From assembly GCF_000376425.1 (NCBI RefSeq), contig NZ_AQWL01000003.1, forward strand, positions 1 to 57,455: a stretch of 57,455 nucleotides of DNA, written 5' to 3'. The notes below the pieces were generated by a model. The model had not been told where the DNA came from, did no database searches, and was given only the letters and a program-made list of their open reading frames with translations. Origin of the DNA: Thiobacillus denitrificans DSM 12475 (GTDB lineage Bacteria > Pseudomonadota > Gammaproteobacteria > Burkholderiales > Thiobacillaceae). Both the position numbers and the translations under genes were made by a program. Positions 7,421-16,071 of the stretch are shown here, piece after piece; positions within the stretch are counted from its first letter, which is position 1, and every line of letters begins with the position of its first letter.

Positions 7421-8071
7421 ATGGGCCGCAAACTGCGCAGTCCGACACGGACGATTTCGAATCGAGGCGAGCTGCCTCGATTCATCGGGCAATTCCCCTG
7501 CACCAAGGGCGCCACCTTCCCACTCACGTTCGACTCGCTGAGCGCACTGCTGTGCGGCGTTTACCTGGAATGGCGCTCAGACGTTGTGAGCGTGGCCTTC
7601 GAGCCTCGCGAGTACCGGTTTGAGGAAACCTCAGACCTGCCCGCGCTGACGTGTATTCCAGACTATGAAGCCATCCTGGACACCGGCGAGCTGGAATTGT
7701 TTGAGGCGAAATACGCTGAGGCCGACCTGCGCGATACCGAGCGGACGAAGCTGAAACTAACAGCCGCCCATTGCAAGCAACAGGGAATCCCCTACCACGT
7801 GATTTACCGGGACATCCTGGAAAAGGACGGCTTTATCGACACGTTGATGCTGTTGCGGCCCTACGGACGACTGCAGTTTTCGACGGAAACGGCGACCGAG
7901 GCCGAAAAGCGGCTGTCCCGTTTTGACGAGGCCCCACTCGAAATCTGGCGTGAGCGCGCCAGGCATGAGGGCGTTCCCGCCGGCATGCTTTATCACTTGC
8001 TCTACCACCAGCGCCTGCCCCTGGTGTATCGACCGCTGATTCAAGTGGAGCTCATGCCGTGTCGCGCCTAG
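7421..8071 (+). CDS. tnsA: TnsA-like transposon endonuclease
   Basis: A 216-residue protein of the TnsA endonuclease family, which cuts the 5' ends of Tn7-like elements together with TnsB. The restriction-endonuclease-like core is seen as IPDYEAIL followed by LELFEAKYAEADL, giving the Asp and Glu-x-Lys metal-binding residues (about residues 80-100). The rest carries the helical C-terminal region. The start is ATG 7421 with GGGAGGG upstream. Its stop codon overlaps the next gene by 13 bases if that gene uses GTG 8059. First gene of the transposition operon. Confidence 0.85.
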   Translation: MGRKLRSPTRTISNRGELPRFIGQFPCTKGATFPLTFDSLSALLCGVYLEWRSDVVSVAFEPREYRFEETSDLPALTCIPDYEAILDTGELELFEAKYAEADLRDTERTKLKLTAAHCKQQGIPYHVIYRDILEKDGFIDTLMLLRPYGRLQFSTETATEAEKRLSRFDEAPLEIWRERARHEGVPAGMLYHLLYHQRLPLVYRPLIQVELMPCRA

Positions 8072-8733
8072 TGTGTATGGACCTACGGCCAGGCCGCATC
8101 GTGGCAATTCGGGGTGTTCGCCATCGAATCCATGAGGTTCAATCGAGCGGTCCCATGCTGACCCTCATGCCTGAAGCTGAAGGCGAACCTGCTGTCAAAA
8201 TGTCGCGCACCGAATTTGCGGCGCTGCTGGTACTTGAAGAAGCGGAGATGGTCGACGAACTTGAAGACCCGCATCGCGAGATGACCCGTGAGGTCACCAA
8301 CCTGTCCTTTTCTCCCTTGCTCCGGATTGTCGACTGGCACGCAAAAATATACTTATTGCGTCGAATGATGCGGTGGTCACGCTCAAGTCCCAAATCACCC
8401 AGATTTCGAGCGGCCTATGTCGAGGCTGAGCGTGAACTAAACGAATATCAGCTAGCTTGCGGCCTTGGTCACTGCAAGACATGGTCGCACTGGACTTTTT
8501 ACCACGACATGCAGCGTTGGCGGTCCTCCAAATACGCTATGGCCGCGATTCAGCGTAAGGGCGTGGAATATTGCCCATGGGCGACGCCCGCTCCGCTATA
8601 TGAGGAGGCGCGCAAGCTTGCGCACGAAATCACCCTGAAGCATCCGGGCTGGACGATTGAAAAGGTTCACGAGGAGGCGCTCAAGAAGCTTGAGCCGTCC
8701 TATGCCCGGCCAAAGGAGGCGAATCGTGGCTAG
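8059..8733 (+). CDS. tnsB: TnsB N-terminal half (DNA-binding region) as a separate ORF
   Basis: A 224-residue protein that matches in position and character the part of TnsB before the catalytic core: an N-terminal beta region (PGRIVAIRGVRHRIHEV), then helical DNA-binding segments rich in Arg/Trp (HCKTWSHWTFYHDMQRWRSS). No DDE residues are present. Start chosen as GTG 8059, overlapping tnsA; ATG 8077 is an alternative. It ends at TAG 8733, eight bases inside the next ORF, which begins exactly where the TnsB catalytic domain would. In Tn7 these are one chain, so this is either a natural split or an old frameshift that has acquired a start site. Confidence 0.65.
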   Translation: MSRLVCMDLRPGRIVAIRGVRHRIHEVQSSGPMLTLMPEAEGEPAVKMSRTEFAALLVLEEAEMVDELEDPHREMTREVTNLSFSPLLRIVDWHAKIYLLRRMMRWSRSSPKSPRFRAAYVEAERELNEYQLACGLGHCKTWSHWTFYHDMQRWRSSKYAMAAIQRKGVEYCPWATPAPLYEEARKLAHEITLKHPGWTIEKVHEEALKKLEPSYARPKEANRG

Positions 8734-10060
8734 AAGAGAACCATCCCTGGTTTCCTACGAATTCTTCAGGCGAATCTCCAAACACATAGACAAATTCGAG
8801 CTTCAAAGCCGGATGTTGGGAACGCTCTACGCGACGCAATCGATTCGGGAAATCGGGCGATTGCACACTTATTCACCTGGAGAGCGAGGCGAATACGACT
8901 ACACGAAATACGCGCTCTGGCTATATCCGCATGCAAATTGGAGCGAGCCGATGCTTTATTACACGGGCTTTGGCATTGACCATGAGTCGACCGTCATCAA
9001 GGGCTTTACGTGTACGGTCGACCCTTCCGCACGCGACGCCGTACGCCTCTATCGGAACTGTGCGCTGCCGGCCCCGCTTTGGCTCCCGCAACATCTTCGG
9101 ACGAAAGCGCATCACTGGGATGTGTTTGGCATCGACCGGATTTCCGTCATCGACAACGCAATGGACCTGACTGCCAACTCCGTTGTCCTGATGTATCTCG
9201 TACTCGGAGTGATTCTGCTTCGGATGCCGCCAAGGAGAGGGGACCTTAAAGGTTTGGTGGAACGCACGCAATCCTCAAAGCAATCGGGGTATATCTCTAC
9301 GCTTCCGGGCTACGTTTCGCAGAAGCACATGGGCTCAAAAAAATTTGGTGGGTTCGACCCACGCTACAAGAAGGTGCGAGACAGGGCCAAGGCCAAAGCC
9401 AACCTGACGGTTGCTGACTACGAGGCGAAGCTGCTCGAAACCACTCTGGACTATAACCACGCCAAGCATCCCCAGCTGAGAAAACCACGCATCGAGGTCT
9501 GGCGTGACGGTCAGGAACTCGCCCCCCTCGTCTTGCCGACCGGGAACCTGCAAATCCGCTCCGTCTACGCGCTGACATATGAGACGAGCCTGACCCGTGA
9601 AGGCGTGTAAGTCGAGACACTCAAATTCAACAGCCATGAGTTGCACATGGCGTACAGGACTTACACGGGCATGGTGCACGTCAAGGTGAATCCGGATGAC
9701 GTATCAAGCGTGCTTGTCTTTGTCCCCCAGGTTAATCACCCGATTGAAGCCTTTTTGACCACGTTCGACCTGCGTGAACCCATGACGCTGGAACTATTGA
9801 GGGTCTTATTGGCGCGCCTGGAATCCCGCTACAGAGGCGACAAGGCCTGGAAGGAAGACATTGGGTTCGCGGTCCTGGACGAACTGCAGCGGGTCCAAAC
9901 GGGACCCGTAACACGCACGCCTGGCAAAACCGTACGTTCAGATGCCCAGGCCGCAACCCATGCTGCCGCAGCCGCGCCTGCCCTCCCCACACCCAAGCCC
10001 GCGACAGAAGGCCTCAGCCTGTCAGAACTCCTACGGGGCGGTAAGCCCGATGACAAGTAA
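8726..10060 (+). pseudogene. tnsB: TnsB catalytic half (DDE integrase core) with an in-frame TAA
   Basis: The frame starts at GTG 8726 behind AAAGGAGGC and encodes the TnsB core: YDYTKYALWL (first Asp), GFGIDHESTVIKGF, SVIDNAMDL (second Asp) and KGLVERTQ (Glu), giving a full DDE set in the order of the family. After 294 codons a TAA at 9608-9610 interrupts it, yet the same frame stays open to 10060 and continues with VETLKFNSHELHMAYR and HVKVNPDDV, the typical Mu-type C-terminal beta-barrel. So a single nonsense codon removes about 150 C-terminal residues, including the tail that contacts TnsC. A TTG/ATG restart near 9641-9647 is possible. The last bases overlap tnsC. Either recent inactivation, a sequencing error or translation in two pieces. 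Confidence 0.75.
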
Positions 10061-11000
10061 TTACCTGCTGCCATTTCAGCAACGGTTGCTCGAACAGGTT
10101 GAAACCGCTCTCGACGAGATTGCTGACGGCGGCAACAGCCAGGGCATCCTGCTTATCGGCGCCTCCGGTTCCGGCAAGACTCATGGGCTCGACGTACTGG
10201 CCGAGGGGTATCCGCCTACCCTCGAAAACAACCAGCGGATTACGCCATGCTGCCGTGTGGCGGTGACGGCCCAGGCCGACGCCGTCGCGACTGCCGCATC
10301 CGTTTTGCACCAACTCGGCAAGCCCTTGCAGGTCAGCACCAGGCCTAATTTGAAACTGCTGGAACCCGACATGCACAGGGCACTGCGTGCGCATCAAGTC
10401 CGGATTCTTGTTTTCGAGGAGTTTCACAATGCGTTGCTCGCAAGCACCCCGCAGCTTCGGGGACAAATAGCCCGCTTTCTGAAGAACCTGTGGAATCTGC
10501 ACCCCGAAGGCTCGCCACTGGGCTGGGCGACGCCAGAGCCGGGACGGGGCGACCAGCGTTTGGTGGTGATTGTTTCCGGCACCGACGAATTGCTGAAGGT
10601 GTTCGAAAAAGATGCCGAACTTGGGAGCCGGTTCGGCTGTGTGGTTATGGCAGAACAGGTCGCTTTCTTCCCGCCGGTGGCATTCGAGAACTTCCGGAAC
10701 GTTTACGGCAGCATTGCGGGCAGATTTGGCCTCTCGAAACGCCTTTCGCCAGAGGATGATTCCACGGTGGCTCGCTGCATGCTGGCGAGCGGCCCTCATC
10801 TCCGGAAACTCGAAAAACTGCTACAACGCATGTCCACCTTGGCATCTCGGCTGGACGGGACCAAGACCGACCTCGAGCTGCTGGCGGCGGCGTTTGACGC
10901 GGTTGGCGGCGCAACCGGGCCCTCCATCAATCCGTTCAAGTTGACGGAGGCCGAGGTGACGGCGCAAGTGGCGAAAGCCATTCCTCGCCAACGTAGATGA
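10050..11000 (+). CDS. tnsC: TnsC/TniB-type AAA+ transposition regulator
   Basis: A 316-residue ATPase that links the target selector to the transposase. Walker A GASGSGKT is at residues 37-44, Walker B ILVFEE at about 119-124, and VIVSGTDEL near residue 180 resembles the sensor-1 strand. I chose ATG 10050 (MTSNYLLPFQQ), which overlaps the end of the tnsB frame by 11 bases; the in-frame ATG at 9942 lies inside tnsB and would add an unlikely Pro-rich tail. tniQ starts two bases after the stop. Intact as far as can be seen. Confidence 0.85.
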   Translation: MTSNYLLPFQQRLLEQVETALDEIADGGNSQGILLIGASGSGKTHGLDVLAEGYPPTLENNQRITPCCRVAVTAQADAVATAASVLHQLGKPLQVSTRPNLKLLEPDMHRALRAHQVRILVFEEFHNALLASTPQLRGQIARFLKNLWNLHPEGSPLGWATPEPGRGDQRLVVIVSGTDELLKVFEKDAELGSRFGCVVMAEQVAFFPPVAFENFRNVYGSIAGRFGLSKRLSPEDDSTVARCMLASGPHLRKLEKLLQRMSTLASRLDGTKTDLELLAAAFDAVGGATGPSINPFKLTEAEVTAQVAKAIPRQRR

Positions 11001-11001
11001 A

Positions 11002-12567
11002 ATGAAGATGGAGCCTGACTGGCTGCCGGGGTGCTATCGCAACCTGCCCTGCCTGCCTGGCGAAGCTCTGCCAGGATATCTGCTCCGGCTGGCCGAGGCG
11101 AACGGCTACGAAAGCATTGCCGCCTTGCTACGAGCTGCGGGCATCAATACCCGCGGGCTGAATATGGGCTATTCGTCGAAGCTGCGCACCGATGCGGAGG
11201 CCCTCGCTATCCTCGGGCGGATGGCAGTCGGCGACCCGGGACACCTGAGCGGGCATGCCGCCAAGGTTCTGGATGGGCCGGCGTTTTTCATGCGGGAGTG
11301 CCGGGTCGATAGTGATGCCCTCCTTCACGAGCGTGTCCAGGTCTGCCCCCAGTGCCTGGCCGAGGACGGGTATATCAAGGAGGAGCTTGAGCTTGCCCCG
11401 GTTACGGTGTGCAGCACGCACAAGGTCCTCCTGGTCGACGAATGTCCTGATTGTGGGCGTTCGCTGGATTGGAAACGGTCCAGCCTGATGGCCTGCGGAC
11501 ATTGCGGAGCGGACTTGCGGATGGCGACCCCAACTCCAGTTGGCGCTGACGTCTGCGAGGTTGCAGAGGATTTTGCGGCGCTGGCGCCATTTCGCCTCGT
11601 TACCCACGGCGGCGAGCCAGCAGCCGACATGTGGGACCTGATGTTCCGTATCTTCAAGGCGCTGGCACTGCCCGACGCTTTCTGGGCCTCGACGGAGTGG
11701 CCTCGGCGAGTCGTCCAGTTCATGCCTGTCAAGGAACGGCATGCAGTCGTGGGGTTGCTGGCGAAGGCGCGTCGTGGAGGCAGCTATTTCCTGTCTGACT
11801 TGCAGCCCAAGGCCCGCGCGGCTCTTGCTCCCATGCTTGCGATACCAAGGCCGTACGTATTGGAACAGTGCGCGCTTCTGCTTTTGCAGTCGGAAGCCGG
11901 AATAACCAAGGAATACGCCGAAGCGATGTGTTCGCAGCAGCCCCTGCCACGAGCAGCAAAGGGGGTGGAGATTTTTAGCGGGCGCCCGCCTTCATTACGA
12001 ACGCCAGACGAGGTTGCGGCGTTCCTGGCTTCGGACTGGCAAACAGTTGAAGGACTTATGGCACGCAAGGTGCTGACGAATCCCATTGATAGCGAGCATG
12101 GGTATGACATCGACGAATTGCTGGCTGGTCAGACCTTCCTTCATTTGGGGGTTTTTACGCTGGCGGAAATGACTGCCATTGTGGGCGTCCCCTTGGACTG
12201 GGACGACCTTGTTCACTCCAATTTCCTTCGTCCATGGAATTCCAGAAACCCCTCTGACCTTCGCGTGGCAGTCGGCGAGGTGGTCTCGATTCAGATGGAG
12301 TTGGCGGCGAAATGGGCTGCGAACGGACGGCCGACTAGCGGTGTTCTGCTGCGCGACTTTGCGTTGCGGACCGACCGGCCGTTCCAGGTCGTATCCGAGG
12401 CCGTCGTACTTGCTTTACGTGGGGACCTGAACCCATTTGGCTGGGGACCGCGGTTCGATTGGGGTGGCCTCAAGATTTCCGAGCAAGACGAGAGGCGCTT
12501 GTCAGAGATGTTTCGCACCCAGCTTTCTGGTTCCTCTAAAAATCATTTCGGTCACGCGGGAGTCTAG
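11002..12567 (+). CDS. tniQ: TniQ/TnsD-family target selector
   Basis: A 521-residue TniQ-family protein. The N-terminus (LPCLPGEALPGYLLRLAEANGY) is the typical TniQ opening. Zinc ligands follow at about residues 113-175: CPQC, CSTH, CPDC and CGHC. The long C-terminal part (about 200-521) would be the specific DNA-recognition region, longer than in Cascade-linked TniQ and in the range of TnsD-like proteins, so a site-specific attachment target is likely. No tRNA or glmS is visible in the window, so the target is unknown. It is followed four bases later by a small gene. Confidence 0.83.
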   Translation: MKMEPDWLPGCYRNLPCLPGEALPGYLLRLAEANGYESIAALLRAAGINTRGLNMGYSSKLRTDAEALAILGRMAVGDPGHLSGHAAKVLDGPAFFMRECRVDSDALLHERVQVCPQCLAEDGYIKEELELAPVTVCSTHKVLLVDECPDCGRSLDWKRSSLMACGHCGADLRMATPTPVGADVCEVAEDFAALAPFRLVTHGGEPAADMWDLMFRIFKALALPDAFWASTEWPRRVVQFMPVKERHAVVGLLAKARRGGSYFLSDLQPKARAALAPMLAIPRPYVLEQCALLLLQSEAGITKEYAEAMCSQQPLPRAAKGVEIFSGRPPSLRTPDEVAAFLASDWQTVEGLMARKVLTNPIDSEHGYDIDELLAGQTFLHLGVFTLAEMTAIVGVPLDWDDLVHSNFLRPWNSRNPSDLRVAVGEVVSIQMELAAKWAANGRPTSGVLLRDFALRTDRPFQVVSEAVVLALRGDLNPFGWGPRFDWGGLKISEQDERRLSEMFRTQLSGSSKNHFGHAGV

Positions 12568-12570
12568 GTA

Positions 12571-13005
12571 ATGTCCAAAAACCTCAACGATAGCCAAGAT
12601 GTAGACCAAGAAGCACAACGCATCCTGCGGCTGGCCAAAGCATCGGCAATCAAGGCCCGTCTGGAACTGGTGAGACAAAAAGAGATTCTGCCTGCGCGAG
12701 AGTTCTCAGAGGCGCTGGGAATTTCGCTGGGGGCCCTGAACCGGGAGGTCAAAGCGTATCGGCTATTTGCGATGGAGTTAGCTGGTGAAACCTACTACCC
12801 TGCCTTTTATCTGCACAGGCCTCCCGACCGGATGAAGATTAAAAGGGCGTGCAAAGCCTTGGGGGACCTGGACGGCTGGGAAAAGTGGCGCTTCTTCACG
12901 ACACCCAAGGGGTCTGTTGCCGGAAGGACGCCGATACAGGCACTGGAAGGCGACGAGGCACTACAAGCCGCTATCGCCTCGGCAGTGGGATTTGCTGAGC
13001 GTTGA
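12571..13005 (+). CDS. Small helical protein with Xre/MbcA/ParS-like C-terminus
   Basis: A 144-residue protein starting four bases after tniQ, so probably the last gene of the transposition operon. Residues about 45-65 (ARE FSEALGISLGALNREV) look like a helix-turn-helix. The C-terminal 45 residues (GWEKWRFFTTPKGSVAGRTP, then IQALEGDEALQAAI) resemble the toxin-binding domain of Xre/MbcA/ParS antitoxins. No RES-type toxin lies next to it. It may be an autoregulator of transposition or a solitary antitoxin-like protein. Assignment is by pattern only. Confidence 0.5.
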   Translation: MSKNLNDSQDVDQEAQRILRLAKASAIKARLELVRQKEILPAREFSEALGISLGALNREVKAYRLFAMELAGETYYPAFYLHRPPDRMKIKRACKALGDLDGWEKWRFFTTPKGSVAGRTPIQALEGDEALQAAIASAVGFAER

Positions 13006-13089
13006 CCCGGGCCTCTTGAGCAAATTGCTGTAGCATCTTTAAGTGGGGGAGGTGCTTACCGCTAACCAAAATCTCAATAAGGATGGGTA

Positions 13090-14289
13090 GTGCTTAGTCG
13101 TTCATCTAAATCAAAATCAAATTCTGATAGCTTGGAAGACCTATTAAGGGATAGGCCATCCGACGAGAAGCAAGGAGCAACTGCAACTCAGGGTTTCGTC
13201 TTTCAGCAGTGGTGGGCTGCGCTTTGTGTCGCAGAACTGCTAAGAACCCCAAACGATTTTGCAGTCGGGATGGAGGTTAAGGAGGATGTCGCATTGCTAG
13301 ACTCCTCTAATTCGCCGACAAAGGTTGAATTTTGCCAAGTCAAAAAGAATGAACGGGCCGTTGCGTGGACGCTTAAGGAACTGCATAAGCAGGGGCAAAA
13401 ATTAAAGGTGGGCGGCCATGAGCCCTCAACTCTTGCGAAACTCTACAAGCGGCGACACGAATTTTTAGGACATCCTACCAAGCTCAAGTTCGTTTCCAAT
13501 ACGAGCTTTAAAGTACCCGCTGAAGACGAACGCACAGTTAATAGCCATGTGACTAACCTTGGCGACCTGACGCCTAAGCAGCAAAACGTTATCAAGGAGG
13601 CATTGGCCTCCCAGTTAGGCATCTCGGCGAGCGAGGTAAACCTCGACGAATTTAGCTTGCAGAGGACTAACTTGCCTCTCGGTGAGCAAGAAGTCTTTGT
13701 TGGCGGCATGCTGAGCCAGTTGTATGAGGAAGGTCACATACCATTTCAAGTCGCACAGCCAACAGTTGCTGCCCGAATACTTGCTTCAGAGCTGCAGACC
13801 AGGGCATCCCGCACGAACTACGCACGGACATATGACGAGCTCAAGGAGCGTCTCTTTACTCGTTCCGATGCGTTACGCACCCTTACTCTGACCTCCCAAG
13901 CAAAGCCGACTCTTAACGTCCTATTCGATGAGGCGATTGAACGCCTGAATATTGAACAATACGACTTCATGAGCATCAAGCGCATGAAGGCTGAAAGAAT
14001 TAATGTTCTTGCGGACGCAGTTGACCGCTCCAACATGCTTTTTCGTAATCTTGCTGCTGCACTTGTGAATGCGCGTGAGTCGACCCTTAACGCTGCCTCC
14101 CAAGGGACTACGTTGGGCGCGTTAATGGAAACCCTCGTCTCCAACGCGAAGCAAATTACTCCCTCTGAATTTGTTGGTAGAAGTCCTGATTACGTGAATT
14201 CGCTCGCACTACTGGTACTGAATGATGGAATCGACATCGACGTATGCACTCCTGAGGCTGGTAAGAAATCTGAGGAAGAACAACAATGA
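13090..14289 (+). CDS. Cap4/DUF4297-type dsDNA nuclease-domain protein
   Basis: A 399-residue protein. The N-terminal domain (about residues 25-200) has the marks of the Cap4-type endonuclease family: GATATQGFVFQQWWAALCVA, then GMEVKEDVALL and VEFCQVKKNE, which supply the Glu, Asp and Gln-x-Lys residues of a PD-(D/E)xK active site. The C-terminal 200 residues are helical and would sense or bind a partner. Start GTG 13090 with AAGGAT upstream. Its stop overlaps the start of the SMC-like gene by four bases, so the two are coupled. Cap4 domains are effectors in CBASS, Lamassu and related ABC-three-component defence systems; here no cyclase is present. Confidence 0.72.
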   Translation: MLSRSSKSKSNSDSLEDLLRDRPSDEKQGATATQGFVFQQWWAALCVAELLRTPNDFAVGMEVKEDVALLDSSNSPTKVEFCQVKKNERAVAWTLKELHKQGQKLKVGGHEPSTLAKLYKRRHEFLGHPTKLKFVSNTSFKVPAEDERTVNSHVTNLGDLTPKQQNVIKEALASQLGISASEVNLDEFSLQRTNLPLGEQEVFVGGMLSQLYEEGHIPFQVAQPTVAARILASELQTRASRTNYARTYDELKERLFTRSDALRTLTLTSQAKPTLNVLFDEAIERLNIEQYDFMSIKRMKAERINVLADAVDRSNMLFRNLAAALVNARESTLNAASQGTTLGALMETLVSNAKQITPSEFVGRSPDYVNSLALLVLNDGIDIDVCTPEAGKKSEEEQQ

Positions 14290-16028
14290 ACCGGCGCGTG
14301 ACCTTCAAGACGCTTTGGCTCGTATCCGAAAGGGACAGGAAAGCAAGGCGGCAGATATTCAACCCAAACAAAACCCTCTTGCTAGGGGAAAACGGGACGG
14401 GGAAGTCTAGAGTCACCAAGAATCTATTCTGGGTATTTGGCTGCGCTCCCGAGAAACATACCATCGCCAGCTGGGACCCGGATACCGTGGCCGCTCTGGA
14501 ATTCGCATACAGGGGTGATGACTACCACTACCTTGTTTTGCGACAAGGAAAACGGCTCGGCCTGTTCTCGATGGATGGCGGCCTGTTATTTGCAGCTGAC
14601 CATATGTCGGCGTGGGAAGCCTATATTGCGACATTTTTCGGGTATCACCTGAAGTTGCAGCGCCCAAACTCAACTCGATTCAGCCAAGCAGGACTCGACT
14701 ATCTAACGCTGCCCTTTTACCTTGACCAGGACGGCAGTTGGGGAGCCAGTTGGGACACATACACAACTTTGGGGCAGTTCAAGAATTGGAAGCCTGCGGC
14801 TTTCGAGGCGTTCATTGGCTTGCGCCCAAACGCATACTTTGCAGCGAAACAGCTCAGGGACGAAGCCCATGCAAAGCTGAACGAGAAGCGGAAGGAGCTT
14901 GAGGCCCAACGACTGGCATTCCATCGAGTACAAGAGGTCTTACCAAGTAACGTCCCCACGCTTGATTTGGATGCGTTTAAAGCGGAACTGGCCCAACTCG
15001 GGCATGAAGCCATAAAGGCTCAGCAACAACAAGCTGCTCTGCGTGGAAAACTTGTTGCTTTGGTCAACTTGCGAGAAAGAGTTCAGACTGAACTCCAGCT
15101 TGCACAGTCTGCACATCGTGAGCTTATGGCTGACCTTACATATCTTTCGGACTTGCCTACCAAATCCCTCGAGTGCCCCACTTGTGGCACTGTCCATGAG
15201 AACTCTTTTCACGCGCGATTGCAGCTTGCCCAAGACTTCGAGTCCATGTCAGCCTTGGTCGCTGAGCTAAGCGAGAAGCTCACAAACGCTCGCGAGGAAG
15301 AAGCAATAGTTCGGGGCGACCTCCAAGAGATGGAGAAAACGCTAGTTAAAGTAGATGACCGAATGCATGAGAAAAAAGCGGAGCTACGCCTTGAGGACGT
15401 TCTGGCGGCTCATAGCAAAAAAACTCTCAGCTCGGTTTTCCAACATGTAACTAGCGATTTGAGCTTGGCAGTTAGTGAACTTGAGGAAGAGGAAGAGTCA
15501 CATAACTCCAAACTCAAGTCGTACGATGACAAAAATAGGTTGAAGGAGGTTGGAAAATACTTCGCAGACCAAGTACGCAGCCTTTCAAATCTTTTGAATG
15601 TTCCAAGTGACGAGCAATTATCAAAGCCTAAGCCGGGGGGGCGAGCTCAAACTGGGGGTAGTTCAGCCCCCAGGTCCATGTTGGCTGTGCATCTAGCCCT
15701 TCTGCGGACAAACGTGGAGCATGGTGACTCTCCATTATTCCCATTCGTGGTCGACACTCCGCAGCAATCCGGTCAAGACGATAAAAACCTCCGCTCCATG
15801 ATTGAAGTTCTTGGACGTTCTGCAGGAGATAACCACCAAGTAATTCTTGCTGTTGAGAAACTACCCGACATGGTCGACGCCTCTGGTTTTGAAATCGTGA
15901 AGCTCGAAACCAAAAAAGGAGCGCTGTGTTCAGCAGACTTTGATAGTGCTGTCCATTTTTTACATGAGCCCTTGAAGCGTTTGAAGGACCGCATTGAAGA
16001 GCAACTCGCGCGACCGAGCGAGGCATGA
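14286..16028 (+). CDS. SMC/Rad50-like ATPase with zinc-hook CxxC
   Basis: A 580-residue ABC-type ATPase. Walker A GENGTGKS is at residues 34-41, a coiled-coil region spans about 190-430 and is broken by CPTCG (Cys297, Cys300), a Rad50-like zinc hook. The second ATPase lobe has SSAPRSMLAVHLALL in the signature area and FPFVVDTPQQ (Asp490) as Walker B, with the usual DE replaced by DT. Short coils for an SMC protein, as in defence-associated ABC ATPases. It overlaps the Cap4-like gene by four bases, the arrangement of an effector plus sensor pair. It would be expected to detect phage or plasmid DNA structures; this is inference from Lamassu-like systems. Confidence 0.75.
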   Translation: MNRRVTFKTLWLVSERDRKARRQIFNPNKTLLLGENGTGKSRVTKNLFWVFGCAPEKHTIASWDPDTVAALEFAYRGDDYHYLVLRQGKRLGLFSMDGGLLFAADHMSAWEAYIATFFGYHLKLQRPNSTRFSQAGLDYLTLPFYLDQDGSWGASWDTYTTLGQFKNWKPAAFEAFIGLRPNAYFAAKQLRDEAHAKLNEKRKELEAQRLAFHRVQEVLPSNVPTLDLDAFKAELAQLGHEAIKAQQQQAALRGKLVALVNLRERVQTELQLAQSAHRELMADLTYLSDLPTKSLECPTCGTVHENSFHARLQLAQDFESMSALVAELSEKLTNAREEEAIVRGDLQEMEKTLVKVDDRMHEKKAELRLEDVLAAHSKKTLSSVFQHVTSDLSLAVSELEEEEESHNSKLKSYDDKNRLKEVGKYFADQVRSLSNLLNVPSDEQLSKPKPGGRAQTGGSSAPRSMLAVHLALLRTNVEHGDSPLFPFVVDTPQQSGQDDKNLRSMIEVLGRSAGDNHQVILAVEKLPDMVDASGFEIVKLETKKGALCSADFDSAVHFLHEPLKRLKDRIEEQLARPSEA

Positions 16029-16071
16029 TTGTTTGGTTTGGGCTCACGAGCAGAACCTGCAAACTCACCTA

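Noticed and set aside
7318-7623. Plus-strand ORF of 101 codons starting in the tnsA leader hairpin
   Set aside because: Runs into tnsA in another frame and lacks a ribosome site; tnsA shows the real frame.
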